Positions 9,978-21,970 of a stretch of DNA of 64,000 nt are shown in pieces. Position numbers and translations under genes: made by a program. Within the stretch, counting starts at the first letter, position 1. The number at the start of each line of letters is the position of its first letter. Source of the DNA: Trachythela sp. YZ-2020 (lineage: Eukaryota > Cnidaria > Anthozoa > Malacalcyonacea > Clavulariidae); contig JADLSH010000220.1 in NCBI GenBank assembly GCA_016169945.1, positions 1,054,001 to 1,118,000 of the forward strand, given 5' to 3'. Under the pieces are notes generated by a model. It worked only from the letters and a program-made list of their open reading frames with translations, did no database searches and had not been told where the DNA came from.

Positions 9978-12900
9978 ATGCACCTGGACATGTCAAAAGC
10001 GTTAGATACTCCAAAAAAGTTTTACAGTACTGGTGAAAAAAATCAAAGCTCGTGCTGCCGTTTATGTTTAAATATTTGTGATGTGACTCACGTCAAAAAG
10101 TTATTTAGACACGCGAACGCGAATATTCTAAAACTCGCTGAAGATTGTCTGGGCGATTCTCTCGTACGAGACCCAAATCTGCCTCAAAATATCTGCAGAC
10201 CTTGCCAGAGACGGCTCTCTAATTATAAAACTTTTAAAGAGTTAATCTCGAAAAGCCAAAACGTTCTAAAATCGCAATCGAGAGCGAAAAGATGCTCCGA
10301 GCCGTCGCCTTCAATATTGCCAACAGCAAAGACGGTCCAACAACAAGCAACTTCAAGTCGACGATCCCTTTCATTTTCCTCAAAAGAAAATACGGTAAGT
10401 TTGGGAAATTATGGTTTATTAGATGTACTGTACATTTTTTTAGTTTAATCCTTTCTGTAAACTCGCTATGCGTTAAAGTAAAAAGTGCGTGCAGAGCCAG
10501 AGTAGACTTGGAAAATATAAATATGCTTGCAAAGCGTTTCGTTAGGCTTTGTTTGTTTTTACCATATGTGACCGTGGGTCTTTTTATTTTAAGTTTGCGG
10601 GTTTTGATAATTAGATGCACTCGTATATACAAGTGTTAACTCATCATATCAAACGGAAGCGGCCATATAATAGATGCAAATTGGCTTTAATGCTTTTACG
10701 ACAACTTCGTCCGCAATAAAAACAAATCGCATTTTACCAAATCCTTTGTATTAAATAAACCTGATTTCATGTACATTTGTTATGCCTTATTGTATTTTCG
10801 TACATCAAATTATGTGTTAAAATGTCCAGTAAAAAACAAACAAAATTAAACCAGCTACCTGAATTGGACGAGATGAACTAAAATTGTTGTACCTAACTTT
10901 TGTAATTGAATTGCCAAGCAATTTCAAATTAGTCCCAACAACTATATCGAATGCTTTGGCTCTAAGATTAAAAAGTTATGATGATAAATGGTCGTAAATT
11001 GATACTTTACATTAGCTAATTGATTTATTTTTTCGGCTTTGTTTATAGCCAACCACTTCAACTGATGCACTACGTGACAGCGCTTTAGAAAACTTCGAAA
11101 AGTCGAAAGAAAAAGTTGCCTCAAAGATGCACGAAGAACTAAAATATGTCGCTCAGAGAAACACCAACTCCGTATTGAGAAAAAGGGACTTTGAGGCTTT
11201 ATCGAAGGTTAACTTTAAAGAGATTATTGAAGAAATGAAACGGCTAAGCCCCGCGGTACACGAAATTCTTTTTTGTATGTTGGAAATGGACATAAACGTT
11301 GAAAAGAAGATCCCAACAATGGCCTTGGTTTATTCACTGACGATATTTAACCGTTTTCATGAAATGAGCCTGTTGCAAAGATTGAACACTTTGCTTTTAA
11401 TTGATGGAGATGCAAATCAAGAGGTAAACAATAAGCACACTGTCAGCCAAATAATACTGTTTGTTTAGGGTCTAGTAATGATCTACTGCTACAGTAATAG
11501 AAGTTTGATGTATATATTTTCTAAAAAACTCCTTGTAAACACAAGTTTTACAACTTATTTAAACATCTATAGACTATATGTAGGGAAATACATATCCACT
11601 TTGTATCTGATAAAAAAGTAATTGAATCAATCCGTGAAATCCGTGTTAGGAAATATATGATTGCAGTAGATATGATATTAACCCATCAAGGCATAGGAGC
11701 CTTCCCTTGGCATAAAATCATCTAGAGTTAGACAGGGTAATATATCAAAGTAGGGTGCACCAGCGCGCATTGTACCTTTAGTTAATAATTATTTGCTTGC
11801 ATTTAAAAATTCTGATTTTAATTACTTTACTAGGTGTTGGATAGATTGAATAAGTATGGATTTTGCCTGACATCTCAGATGAAGTATCCGATTATGGACG
11901 ATATCGGGAAACATTTCATGGATCATGCTGTCGAACTTGTCAAGAAAGGTCACAAGTTTGTGTTTGTCATGGATAACATTGACTGGACAATTAAAGTTCA
12001 TGAGATGCGATCAGACAACCAAAATAGAGATGTACATGCAGTTGCAACCAGCTTGGTGTTTGACCGTGTACCTCAAAAGGAATTTTCCAGCAAAGCACCT
12101 CAACAGTCTCTTGCACTTGTAAATGTCAGAGAAATTGTCACTCCAAATGCAGAAGAAATGGCTTGCACAAGGGAACGATACAAGATCCTGCTGGGAAATA
12201 TAATCTGTGAATTCCTGCAGGCCTTCAAACCTTTTAAGGATCTTGTAGGTAGTACCTCAAGCCTCTATCCAGTCGAAATGAGATCACCATCTGTTATCAT
12301 TCCATATCCCGTTATGATGAAAGACGAGAACAAATACGCTGAGTTAGTAGCTGTGTTGGACACTATGGAAACATGGATTCAACAACTGTATTCCAAAGCT
12401 GGTATCACTAGCAACTCTAGTGTACCTGTTGTTATTCCTGGTCCTCCTATTGGAACAACGTCTCGTCCTGATCAGCCTGGAGCACACATCCCACGAGTCC
12501 TTCCCCCTGATGATCCCTTACCGAAGGTTCCATGTTATGGTGATCAGTTGTCAAGAGTAAGACTGGCAGGTGGTAAAGATCTTAGAGCTGGCTGTCACAC
12601 TCCCACAGATAGGCTAGATCATCTCTATCCCTTTAGAATAGCAGATTGGCATACCAAACAAAGCCTTATTAAAGTAAGCCGTCCTGTATATAATACTAAA
12701 TTAACCTGTGCAATGTCCCCAGGTGCAACCCTTGGGCCTTAATGAGCTAACAAAAACTATATGCCAATGTTTCTTGCTAACTGATTAAGGCACAATGTGC
12801 CCTGGTGCACCCTAATGGGCCTTAATGAGTTAGAGTCTTTTAATTTAACCCATTAAGGCACAATGCACACTGGTGCAACCTACTTTCCTATTTTACTCTG

Positions 12901-14243
12901 TCTAACAGTAGACGATTTTACTTGTCAAAGGGAGACTCTTGCATCAAGCATTCTAGTATTCATTGGATCAATTTTACAAATTACTTTGGGCAGTTCCTTA
13001 ACCCTTTATTACTGTACCATTGGCACAATAGTCTCTCCTTGATAAGTGTCTGGCATTAGAAGACGGAGTCAAATAAAAATGCATCATGGTACAGATTTCT
13101 CTTGGTTCCCAAAAGGAATTGGTCCCCTTTCTGAACTTCATAATTGTACATATCATAAACTAAAAAACTTTCATGTATTATATTTAGTTAATATTCAAGA
13201 AGTTGTACAAGAATTCTGCGCGAGAAATTGGAACCCTTCGGTACTTCAGAGAAATGCTCCAGAGAAGAAATGTCACCAAGGATGTGAAGCACTTCGAAGA
13301 GTGCGAGCAATTATTTCTTGCAGTTGGCAGATGCTATACTGTTGAGGCACTGTTAAATTTCTTTAGCATGTCAACAGTAAGCGATCCACCAAGGAAGAAC
13401 AGCCCACCTTACCGTTTGATGTCTGCGGAGAAACACAAGAAAGCATACTGGGATGGAATGTTGGATAAATTTATCGATGAGTACTTGATCACACCTGGTC
13501 CAGTAACTGTACAAGGCAACCCTGAACAAGATGACATTCCACCAGAGAGCCCAGATTATGTGAGGGAACACTCACTGCTCTTGCTCAAGTACTACTTTCT
13601 AGTTGCTGACCTCAAAGATGCTGTTAGAGAAGGGAACGGGCATCGAATAAACCAACTCCACAAGCAACTACTACACCATTTCAAGACCGACTCTGGTTAC
13701 AATGCATATGGGATTGAAATGTTCATCAGCATTATCCAGAATGATGTTTTGCTTTCAGAAGAAGAAGCTTACCAATGCACTTGGGCAGCAACTGCAAACT
13801 GGACTGGAGGCAAGGGAAATAATTTGGAAATTGATCTGATGCAAGAGAATCGGAACAGGGACTTGAAGAAATTGATAAAGAACATGGGTGCAAACAAGAC
13901 GGACAAGGCCATTGAGCGTGCGAGCAAAGCAGTAGGTGGAATAAGAAAAACAATGCAGAATTTTGATGACCAAGCATCTATTCATGCCAAACCAACTGCC
14001 CATAGTCACAAATCTTCATCTTCAGATGAATTGCAAATCTTGAAAGACTTGCATAATCTAAAGCCTTTTGCAAACAAGAGTGACAGAAAGCACAATTCTT
14101 TCCCATCTGTGTCATCTGATCCCCTGCATGATCTTGAAGAAGTGAAATTCAAGGAATGGTTGCAACGACATAAGAAGGATTTGTTGTACAATGTCGCAAC
14201 AATGGAAACTGATGCTGAGGAAGCGATTGGTGATGAGGATTAA
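9978..14243 (+). CDS. DUF6589/Academ-type transposase, four exons, 891 aa
   Basis: Exons are 9978-10394, 11049-11423, 11834-12673 and 13200-14243. All three introns are GT-AG and phase 0, and the joined frame is open for 891 codons. Exon 1 has a ZAD-like zinc-binding pattern: C27-x2-C30 and C73-x2-C76. Exon 2 is helical and charged. Exon 3 carries the RNase-H-fold-like core: FVMDNID (Asp 311, Asp 314), then DVHAVATS, and later YGDQLSRVRLAGG (Asp 501) and DWHTK (535-537). Exon 4 starts KLYKNSAREIGTLRYFREML and ends in a Ser-rich region and acidic tail. I recognise this as the DUF6589 pattern seen in Academ-family transposases; the catalytic residue assignment is inference. It lies between 65-bp TIRs with the helicase gene convergent. 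It shows no stop or frameshift, so it may be a recent or functional copy. Confidence 0.8.
12700..12900. repeat. Palindromic TTAAGGC repeats in transposase intron 3
   Basis: Three imperfect copies of a unit built on CATTAAGGCACAATG and its inverse GGGCCTTAATGAG lie in intron 3. Related copies occur at 14276-14380, just past the stop codon, and weakly at 11680-11770. They may be a small MITE or an element-internal repeat. Confidence 0.5.
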
Positions 14244-14275
14244 AGTCTTATGACGGGGAGTGATTATTAGTTGTA

Positions 14276-14380
14276 ATTTAATCCATTAAGGCACAATGCG
14301 CCGAACTTTGTTATTTTACTTTGTCTAATGGGCGATGATTTTACTCATTAAGGGAGGGCCTTGTGCTTTAATGGATTAAA
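14276..14380. repeat. TTAAGGC repeat copy downstream of transposase
   Basis: Contains CCATTAAGGCACAATGCGCC and, about 60 bases on, the inverse TGTGCTTTAATGG. It is the same family as the intron 3 repeats. Confidence 0.5.
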
Positions 14381-14418
14381 CGTATCCTATTTCTAATGCC
14401 AGACTATTTTATACTATA

Positions 14419-14577
14419 GGCTCTTTTCCACTCATCGCAAAAACCAACTCGAAAACTCGCTGCGAGTTCTTGCATGTAATTAAAATAAACTGTCGAGCGT
14501 TGTGATTGGATGGAAGTACTCGCAGCGAGCTTGCGAGTTGGTTTTTGCGACAAGTGGAAGAGCCTTATCTAATGCCG
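14419..14577. mobile_element. Short TIR element (MITE)
   Basis: The ends are inverted: GGCTCTTTTCCACTCATCGC with CAAAAACCAACTCG on the left against CGAGTTGGTTTTTG and GCGACAAGTGGAAGAGCC on the right. The element is about 160 bp with no coding content. A phrase like TAATGCCAGACTATTTTA flanks it on both sides, which may be part of the surrounding repeat rather than a duplication. Confidence 0.65.
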
Positions 14578-14599
14578 GACTATTTTATTTTGTCCAACA

Positions 14600-15120
14600 C
14601 CAGACTATTTTACATTGTTTAATGCAAATGATTTAACTTGTCAAGGGGAAAGTTTGGCCATTAATGGGTGATGTATGCACAACCAAAATATCTTTCTGAT
14701 AAATAACTAATAATTTGCTAAGTAGCTGAAATTCGGGGTTGTTCATCTAACAAGAAAATGCCTGGGCAAATCGAACTGTTAAACAAGTTGATATGAACAT
14801 TGTTTTTAGTTTTTGTTTTTGTTTAGTGCATTTTAGGTATGTTTTATTCGTAAATATTCAATTTGTGACTGACATGATTATAACTCTGGCAAAGTTAAAA
14901 TATATACACAAAGAAGATTCACAAATGTGCACATACAATTATAGATTTTTGTCCCAAATATTAATGGCTGCCAGTTTTTTATGTTCATTTAGATGGCTAG
15001 TTTACTACAAACTGGCCTTTATGTCATCTTTCTTTTTACAAAAATAGATTCAAATTGGCAGCTTTACTTATTATGAATAAGCTATATTTTCTGTCAAATT
15101 TGTCTTGAATGATGAAGGTT
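14600..15120. other. Spacer between convergent transposase and helicase genes
   Basis: AT-rich spacer within the transposon. No coding exon is recognised; it should contain the 3' ends of both convergent transcripts. Confidence 0.5.
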
Positions 15121-15124
15121 AAAA

Positions 15125-17438
15125 TCACATGCTACAACTAGCACAGTCACATACCAAACTGCAATTGCTGCAACAGAAGTGCCCAACAATCTGTTCTTTG
15201 GCGGTAAGTCCTGCATCTAAACGGTCCAAAAGGTATTTCCTCATGCATGAATACTCCAAGTGGCAATAGTCTCTAATTTCCTCACTGATTCCTTTCTTGT
15301 TTTTTGCGATGTCACGATTATTGTAGTACAACACTGCCATTGATGAGGATCCATCTCTGCCTGCTCTCCCAGTTTCCTGCATATACTGCCTGACAGTTCG
15401 GGGTGGTCCAATGTGTATGATGTTTCGAATGGTGGGTATATCCACTCCCATGCCCATCGCAACTGTGGCAAACACTACCCTCACTTTGGAACACTGACGC
15501 CCAAGTTCTTTCAAAATTTGCTCTTTCATGGCAGCAGTTTGTGGGGAATGGAATTGCGAGAATAATCTATTCTCAGGGATTGGGTCGCCACCAGTTGGAA
15601 AATATTGCTCACAGCCTAAAATTCTCTCAAAGAGCCTATAAGCAAATCCACACCATCTCAAATTGAGATAAACAATTGTCAAGGGATATTCAATTTTCTG
15701 TGCCAAAAGATTTTGAGCAATCGGTGTTAATATCTCCTCATACGACTCTATATCTGGACCATTCCTGAATGCTTTCTCGTAGAAAATATTTGGTCTGTTA
15801 AGCCTTCCTACAACTTCCAGAGGATTTTCTCATATGCAACGTGTTCTTTATTGCTTCTCGGTCTTTCTTGCTTGCAGTTGCAGTAAGCGCCAGAACAGGA
15901 ACTGATGGAAAAAGAGCACACAGCATGCCAAGGTGGGAATAGTCAGTCCTGAAATCATCACCCCTAAAAAATATTGGAGGAATTAGGTTGGGAAGACATG
16001 AAAACAAGGCGATCCATAAACTTATTTTATATTTTAAAATTGCAAATAATTTAACACCAAATTATTTGTCAGATTTATTGCCTCAAACAGTACAGCAAAG
16101 GTCGGGTCTATCCTTAAGAAATGCTTTCGACTTTTCTTTTTTTGTGTGAGAACCGAACTATTTAAAAAATCGTTTTTTCCTTCAACTACTATATTATGGA
16201 ATAGTATAGAAGAATTCATTATCTTTTTTTTTTGACATTCAAACTTACACTAGCTATTATGATTTTTCTATTGATAGATATTATTCTATTTTACATACTC
16301 GTTTACGCCTAAATTGTAACGCTCTGAATTATTATTTGTTTAAAATTATTTGTAGTTTATCTCCAGCATGTTTATGTGGAGCTTGTTGTGAATCAGTAAT
16401 TCATTATTTGTTATATTGTTCCCGATATACTGCTCTTAGATTATCCTTACTCTCGGCTGCTGCTCAAGTTTATGGTGAAGGCTGGTATCTCTTGTCGGAT
16501 TCCCAAAAATTGAAAAAAAATTTGTTTGGTTCAATTGATTTGAGTGCAGATAGTAATAGATGTATATTTATGCATGTTCAAAAATATATCAAGCAAACTA
16601 ATCGTTTTTCTAAAGATTAACCTATTAACCAATTGAACCAGCTTTGATCACTTTTTGTTGTTGGTTTTTTCTGTTCGTCTTCTCCTGTCGCTCCTGTTGT
16701 GTATTTATTTATTTGTATTGTTAAATGTAGTGTGAGCCCCTCAATGAGCGTTTACGCTCTTGGGTAAACACTAAATGAATAAATATGTTTATACAAAAAA
16801 TAAAAAATAAAATTTGCTGCCTTAAAAATGAATTAATTTTAATATTTGTAATATAAATCGATTCACAAAAACCAATTAATGTTCTTGTATATAAGGTATA
16901 TTTTTATTATTAAACGGTTTGTGAATTATACTTACCATTCCAAAATGCAGTGAGCTTCGTCGACAACGATAGCCTCAACGGATTCTTGGTACGGTGCAGA
17001 TTGAAATAACTTAAATCCTGCCTTAGACGACAAACATGCTTCGGGGTGAAGAAACACAATATTGAACAATACGTCTTTGAAATCAGTGCCACATTCTTCC
17101 TGGTTATTTTTCAGAACTGCTGCTTTTAAACCCGTGCTGTCGTTTATCTTTCTTAACTGATCGTCAACCAGCGAATTCAAAGGCGAAACAACAAGGATAA
17201 CGGGCGAAGATCGGTTTAGAACTGCTTCACCTGATTGCCTTTGTTCGAAGAGATTCTTTTCATGAAGCAGTGTTGGGAGCAATTGGTAAATTAAAGATTT
17301 ACCGTATCCAGTCGGTAAAACGACAGTATCTCTCCTATTAAAAAGCGCCTCCAAACACTTTGCTTGTTTTGGCTTAAGATTTATATTGCTATATAAAGCA
17401 CTTTTGTTTACAGTGGAATGAAGACAAGACAAAAACAT
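15125..17438 (-). CDS. RecQ-type superfamily II helicase of the AcademH-like element, two exons, one frameshift
   Basis: Exon 1 runs from ATG 17438 (the frame is open to about 17528) to 16936. Exon 2 runs from 15963 to the stop at 15125. The GT-AG, phase 2 junction makes ILEW-GDDFR, the usual RecQ motif II-III link. Motifs seen in order are LKPKQAKCLEALF (motif 0), PTGYGKS (I), VVSPLNSLVDDQ (Ia), VDEAHC (II), LALTATAS (III), TIVYLN (IV), VVFATVAMGMGVD (V) and QETGRAGRDG (VI). A RecQ-like Cys cluster follows (CHLEYSC, FCCSNCS, CDCASC). A one-base frame change near 15828-15833, just after motif III, breaks the protein, so this copy is probably disabled unless that is an assembly error. The intron holds an inserted LINE fragment. 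The product would unwind DNA during transposition (inference). Confidence 0.8.
15985..16812 (+). mobile_element. 5'-truncated LINE 3' end inside helicase intron
   Basis: On the + strand the frames give the end of a LINE ORF2: NNLTPNYLSDLLP, VQQRSGLSLRNAF, then CLCGACCESVIHYLLYCSRYT with a C-x-C...H...C zinc-knuckle-like pattern, ending at the stop near 16620. An A-rich tail with AATAAA-type repeats follows (about 16775-16812). It is antisense to the helicase gene and accounts for most of its 973-bp intron. Confidence 0.75.
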
Positions 17439-17560
17439 GTCCTCTTTGTTTGGATTTGGATCGCAATAATGGCGCCTGAATAACCTACTCGCACCTGCGA
17501 ACAGGCTGGGAAGAAAACTAGAAATCACCTACCCCCCTTAGTAATATAAATTGTTTGGTT

Positions 17561-17633
17561 TCACGTGACCAGCTCATACCAGGGTATTTGGCTTGGGGGA
17601 GCAAATGCCCTGGGTACGAGGATGCCGCTAGGT
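17561..17633 (-). repeat. AcademH-like right TIR and TSD
   Basis: TIR 17561-17624 is the reverse complement of 9779-9843. The second CCGCTAGGT copy is at 17625-17633. Confidence 0.85.
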
Positions 17634-17638
17634 ATGAG

Positions 17639-19962
17639 CACTGATCTGAAAATATAGTACCTGGAACGAGCTTCTATACCTATGAAAATTGAAGCCAGTT
17701 TGGATTTGGCGGCCATATTGGAGTGACCACCAATGGCCGTCGTAAGTGGAAGCAATTTGAAGGAAGTATTTTCAATTTGCGCTGTGTTGGGCGATGGAAT
17801 TATTGAAATTTAATTGGAAATATGTAAAGGAGTTTGTATATTATTAAAAGTCACCGATTTGGTTTGATTTCGGGCGTTTCTCGGCGAAAAAACTGTTCGC
17901 GCGTGTATGTTGTTGTCAGCCATGAGTGAGCATATTTACGTGAAAATTTTGGAATAAATCGCCGTACTGTGTCTCTCGGCGTAGTAATCAAAGAAATTAC
18001 AAGAAAGGAGACAGTTTCACATGGGAAAGTAATACTGGGCAAATAGTGATGGTGAAAGATCGGCCTTAAAACGGGTTTTTGTGACGAACTTTGCGTGTTG
18101 TAGCTACAATTAATAGTTGATTGTTGTTGCCCGGCGAACAGACGTTGTTCATACTTGTATCAAATACGACAGTATATTTAACAGGTCCAAGAAAATAGTT
18201 CATTGTTTGCTGAAGCACAATAAATAAAAAGTACTTATGTATTTACTAAATTATACTGGTCAGATTGACAGAATTTGTCAGAATGTACCACTACAAATTT
18301 GTATACAGTGTCTCAAGAGATTGATTACAGGTCATCTATATAAAACATCATGCTGTGGCATTTAGTTTCCTTATGAATTAAATGAACAATTTATTTACAA
18401 CATGTATTTTAAGCTTGAATCTGTGCAGAGGAAGCAAGGGTGGTGCTAGTGGGGAGTACATGCTCTGTTGGGAACCCCAGGCTCCATTGGGGAAATACAC
18501 CAATATATCAGGGATTGTCATATCTGTATATATATACCTTTCCAGAATCTGAAATTTAAATTATTTTTCAGTATCCATTCCAACTGAGTTACTCATTCCT
18601 GACCCATCTCACTGTTACAAGTAACAATAGCAACATAAGACACTACAGTCAACAACTAGACACTAAATAAGTTGGTATCGTGATACACTAAGATGCATAT
18701 AAACCTTGAACAAACTTCTGTACATCTGTCTTGAATGTTGATCAATTAAGACACTTAATGTTATACCAATGTTTGAAGCTTTGTAGTATCCAGTCAGGAT
18801 ACAAGTCATTCACAGTTTAGTATCCAACACCAAATTTTAGTATCTTGTGAATATCAGGATACTGCAAATTTCAGACCTTGCCTTAAAAGGTGGCCTAATA
18901 TATTTAGCCCCTGTTCTTTCCTGTGCCAAGGAATTGATGACACCATAGTTGACAAGTAGATTAGGAACCTAATGGTATAAATCTAGTTTAAAGACATATT
19001 AAAAATAAATTTGAATTAATAAAAACATTTGTCAATGAGAAATTTTACAATAGCATTGGTCAATTATCATGGTATGCTGATTTATTGCATACAGTTTTTT
19101 GCAAAATTCTTCACAAGATACAGAAGTTTCAGACAGGTAAAATTTTTCACAGAAATTTAAAACATACTTTTACAAGAAATATACAGTATAAAAATTAAAC
19201 TATACAGTATATACAGTATAAAAATTAAACTACAAACATAATACTAAATTTGAAGCAACTGAGCATAGAAAGTATTAAGTATACTATTATTTACAAGCAC
19301 TAGCTATAAATTCTATATGTCCTATATGGCGACAGTGCATCACGGCCACTTACGCGTTTCTGTTAACACATTCGTTTTCAGCCTGAATCAGTGGTTCCTC
19401 ATTATTTATACGCGCAAATTACTCCCACAAGACGTCCTGTCTCGTTTCTTGATTTATTTACTGCGGAAGGCAACATATTGTAGCTACAACACGCAAAGTT
19501 CGTCGACTTTAATCGTCACAAAAACCCGTTTTAAGGCCGATCTTTCACCATCACTATTTGCCCAGTATTACTTTCCCATGTGAAACTGTCTCCTTTCTTG
19601 TAATTTCTTTGATTACTACGCCGAGAGACACAGTACGGCGATTTATTCCAAAATTTTCACGTAAATATGCTCACTCATGGCTGACAACAACATACACGCG
19701 CGAACAGTTTTTTCGCCGAGAAACGCCCGAAATCAAACCAAATCGGTGACTTTTAACAATATACAAACTCCTTTACATATTTCCAATTAAATTTCAATAA
19801 TTCCATCGCCCAACACAGCGCAAATTGAAAATACTTCCTTCAAATTGCTTCGACTTACGACGGCCATTGGTGGTCACTCCAATATGGCCGCCAAATCCAA
19901 AACTGGCTTCAATTTTCATAGGTATAGAAGCTCGATCCAGGTACTATATTTTCAAATCAGTG
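17639..19962. mobile_element. Long-TIR non-autonomous element with 8-bp duplication
   Basis: The ends are CACTGATCTGAAAATATAG and its inverse. The inverted arms are about 475 bp (17639-18108 and 19480-19962). GGTATGAG (17631-17638 and 19963-19970) is a perfect 8-bp flanking duplication. An 8-bp duplication and CACTG ends fit a hAT-like mobiliser (inference). Open frames inside the arms are mirror copies of one another and are not credited as genes. The central 18110-19480 is non-coding. Confidence 0.8.
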
Positions 19963-19996
19963 GGTATGAGTCAGCAATCTAGGTTTATTATATCTA

Positions 19997-21264
19997 GGTG
20001 TCATGGGTGAACGTTTTCGCGAATTTCGCGAACTTTTCGTGGACATTGCGTGGGCTGTATTTGTCAGCTTTTAGGGACTTTATAAAGATGAGCTGTGGGG
20101 CAAATTTTATCGCTTTTGCTTTATGTAAAAGGATAAGAAGAGATATATGAGCGAAAATATAAGGCGAGTTTGTTAAAATTGTTGATGTATGTGTTCATGG
20201 CATATTATCATTGTTGTTTTAAAAACTGTTGCTTTATATAAATAGTCAGTCTCGTTTAATTCCAGTTTAATTTAAGTATCCTATCTTTTATGTTACGAAA
20301 TCAATAAATTAAAAGGAAACCGGAGCCAGTCAACCGCGTGATTTCAATTCAATAAGGTGGATTTATATGTAAATGCAGTTTTGTTTTATGAACTTTACGA
20401 AACGTTTTATATTGAACGCAAAGTTGAATTTTTCAATTGTACATTAAAATAAAATATTAGAATGCGTAATAACTTACCTACATGATATATTTCAGTATTC
20501 TATTGTTAAAACCATTAATATTTTAACTACATTGCCGGTTTTGTAGTGTAATTTGCACGCTAAAAACTGTAAAAGAAATTTTCTTACTGATCGTGTTGCT
20601 ATGACTACAGTGCTTCCACAGTTTGAAACAAATTTCCATTGTTTATCCTTGCAAAAATCTTTAAAATTCCTTTATATAATTCCTTTATATTTAAATTTTC
20701 TTCCAGTTTTCCTTTGTTTTCCATCCAAACTATTACAGTAATATGACTAAAATTGTCATGGCACATTTGAGATGAACGGACACACTTAGTATTTACGTCA
20801 AGTACTACATTTAAATGGTAATAGCCTTTGTAGGAGGAAGGGGGGATTCATTATCGTTTTCCCCGCCAAAATTTTGTCTGAAACCCAGGAAACAGACTCG
20901 GCCAGTAGGCCACTAATTTACCAAGTGCCATTTCCAGCAGTAAAAATTTGGTGCAACTGCCATATTTTCCAGTTAAGCAATTAAAAACCCTAGCTCTCGT
21001 AGCCTCTTTTTACCCCTTCGCAATCCCATTCTGACTAAGTCTATTCTGGTTTTGAGCAAATCATCCTTTGCATGCAGATTTTGCGACGAAAAGCTTAGAA
21101 ATGTTTAGGAACTGTCGTTGTTTAGCTGTGGCGAGGGGTTGCTGCATGCATTTATTTCTGAGCGGCTGCGCCGGGCGCACAGCGATCTTTGTTGGCGCAC
21201 AAGTCGACGCAGAAAAGCCTATTTTGTTATATTTTGCCGGTTATGTATAGTTGTACCTTTTTGG
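19997..21264. other. Non-coding insertion-like segment in right arm
   Basis: This 1.27 kb has no counterpart in the left arm, so it is probably inserted. About 20100-20240 is an inverted relative of 27590-27700 (shared AAAGGATAAGAAGAGATA), which indicates a dispersed repeat. No gene is recognised. Confidence 0.5.
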
Positions 21265-21605
21265 CGCAGAAAACGGCGCACAATTCATAAAATTCGACTG
21301 AAGTTTTCCATATGTGGGTCACAAGCTGCTTGTTTCACAAATTCATTGACATTACGTTACCGACTTAAATTCTGAACGTAAAAACTTGATTCAAGCATCT
21401 AGAGATTGCTCTTTCCATGAGAATTACAAATATATAGGATTCATCTTGTCATAAAAAGTTTTACTGTACTATATCGCGCTTTAAAAGAGCATCTTTATGT
21501 ATTGGCGTAATAGAACACCGTACGAAGTATCCGCATTTCAACATTTTAAGCTCCGTTGCTATGGCGATGCCAACACGTGCTTCTAGGGCTGAAGTGGCAG
21601 ATTCC
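21265..21605 (-). repeat. Outer inverted repeats B and A (right)
   Basis: Reverse complement of 7449-7605 followed by 6735-6925, without the 520-bp insertion that separates them on the left. Confidence 0.75.
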
Positions 21606-21629
21606 TTACACTTTCCTTCATTAAATTGG

Positions 21630-21970
21630 ATTCCATCTACAAACACCTTCTACTATTAGTCTTATCGAACGAGATGCCGAGAATAAATCTTGATATTAAC
21701 CCTTATCTAATACTGGCATCACTCCCATCATATATACCGAACTTGCGGTTAAAATGCTCAGCGACTGAACTCTGTACCTCAGTTGGTTCGAGTGCTGTAT
21801 CTGAATCGCAGGGCCGCAAGTTCAGTTCCTGCCAGAGGGACTAAGTTGCATTTTTCGCAACTGCTCCTGGCTAGATCTAAAGATATATATAAATTTCCGT
21901 TCGAGTATCCCATCTACAAACACCTTCTACTATTAGTCCTATCGAACAAGATGCCGAAACAAAATCTTGT
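21630..21970 (+). repeat. tRNA-like repeat unit, partial tandem pair
   Basis: A phrase beginning ATCTACAAACACCTTCTACT occurs twice, at about 21632 and 21905, a period of about 273 bases. Between them lies a diverged tRNA-like segment followed by GTTGCATTTTTCGCAACTG. It is the same family as the tandem units at 37293-37975. No functional tRNA is claimed. Confidence 0.6.

Larger units (their letters stand above)
9779..17624. mobile_element. AcademH-like DNA transposon (7846 bp)
   Basis: The unit is bounded by inverted repeats of about 65 bp (9779-9843 and 17561-17624, starting CATCCTCGTACCCAGGGC) and flanked by a perfect 9-bp duplication CCGCTAGGT (9770-9778 and 17625-17633). It carries a four-exon DUF6589-type transposase gene on the + strand (9978-14243) and a RecQ-type helicase gene on the - strand (15125-17438), convergent. 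From memory, Academ elements with a helicase are called AcademH and are known from cnidarians and fungi with 9-10 bp duplications. The combination here matches. Later insertions inside it are a MITE (14419-14577) and a 5'-truncated LINE (15985-16812). Confidence 0.85.

Noticed and set aside
17851..19749. Identical 63-residue frames on opposite strands at 17851-18042 and 19558-19749
   Set aside because: They are mirror copies in the inverted arms of one non-autonomous element and have no recognisable domain.
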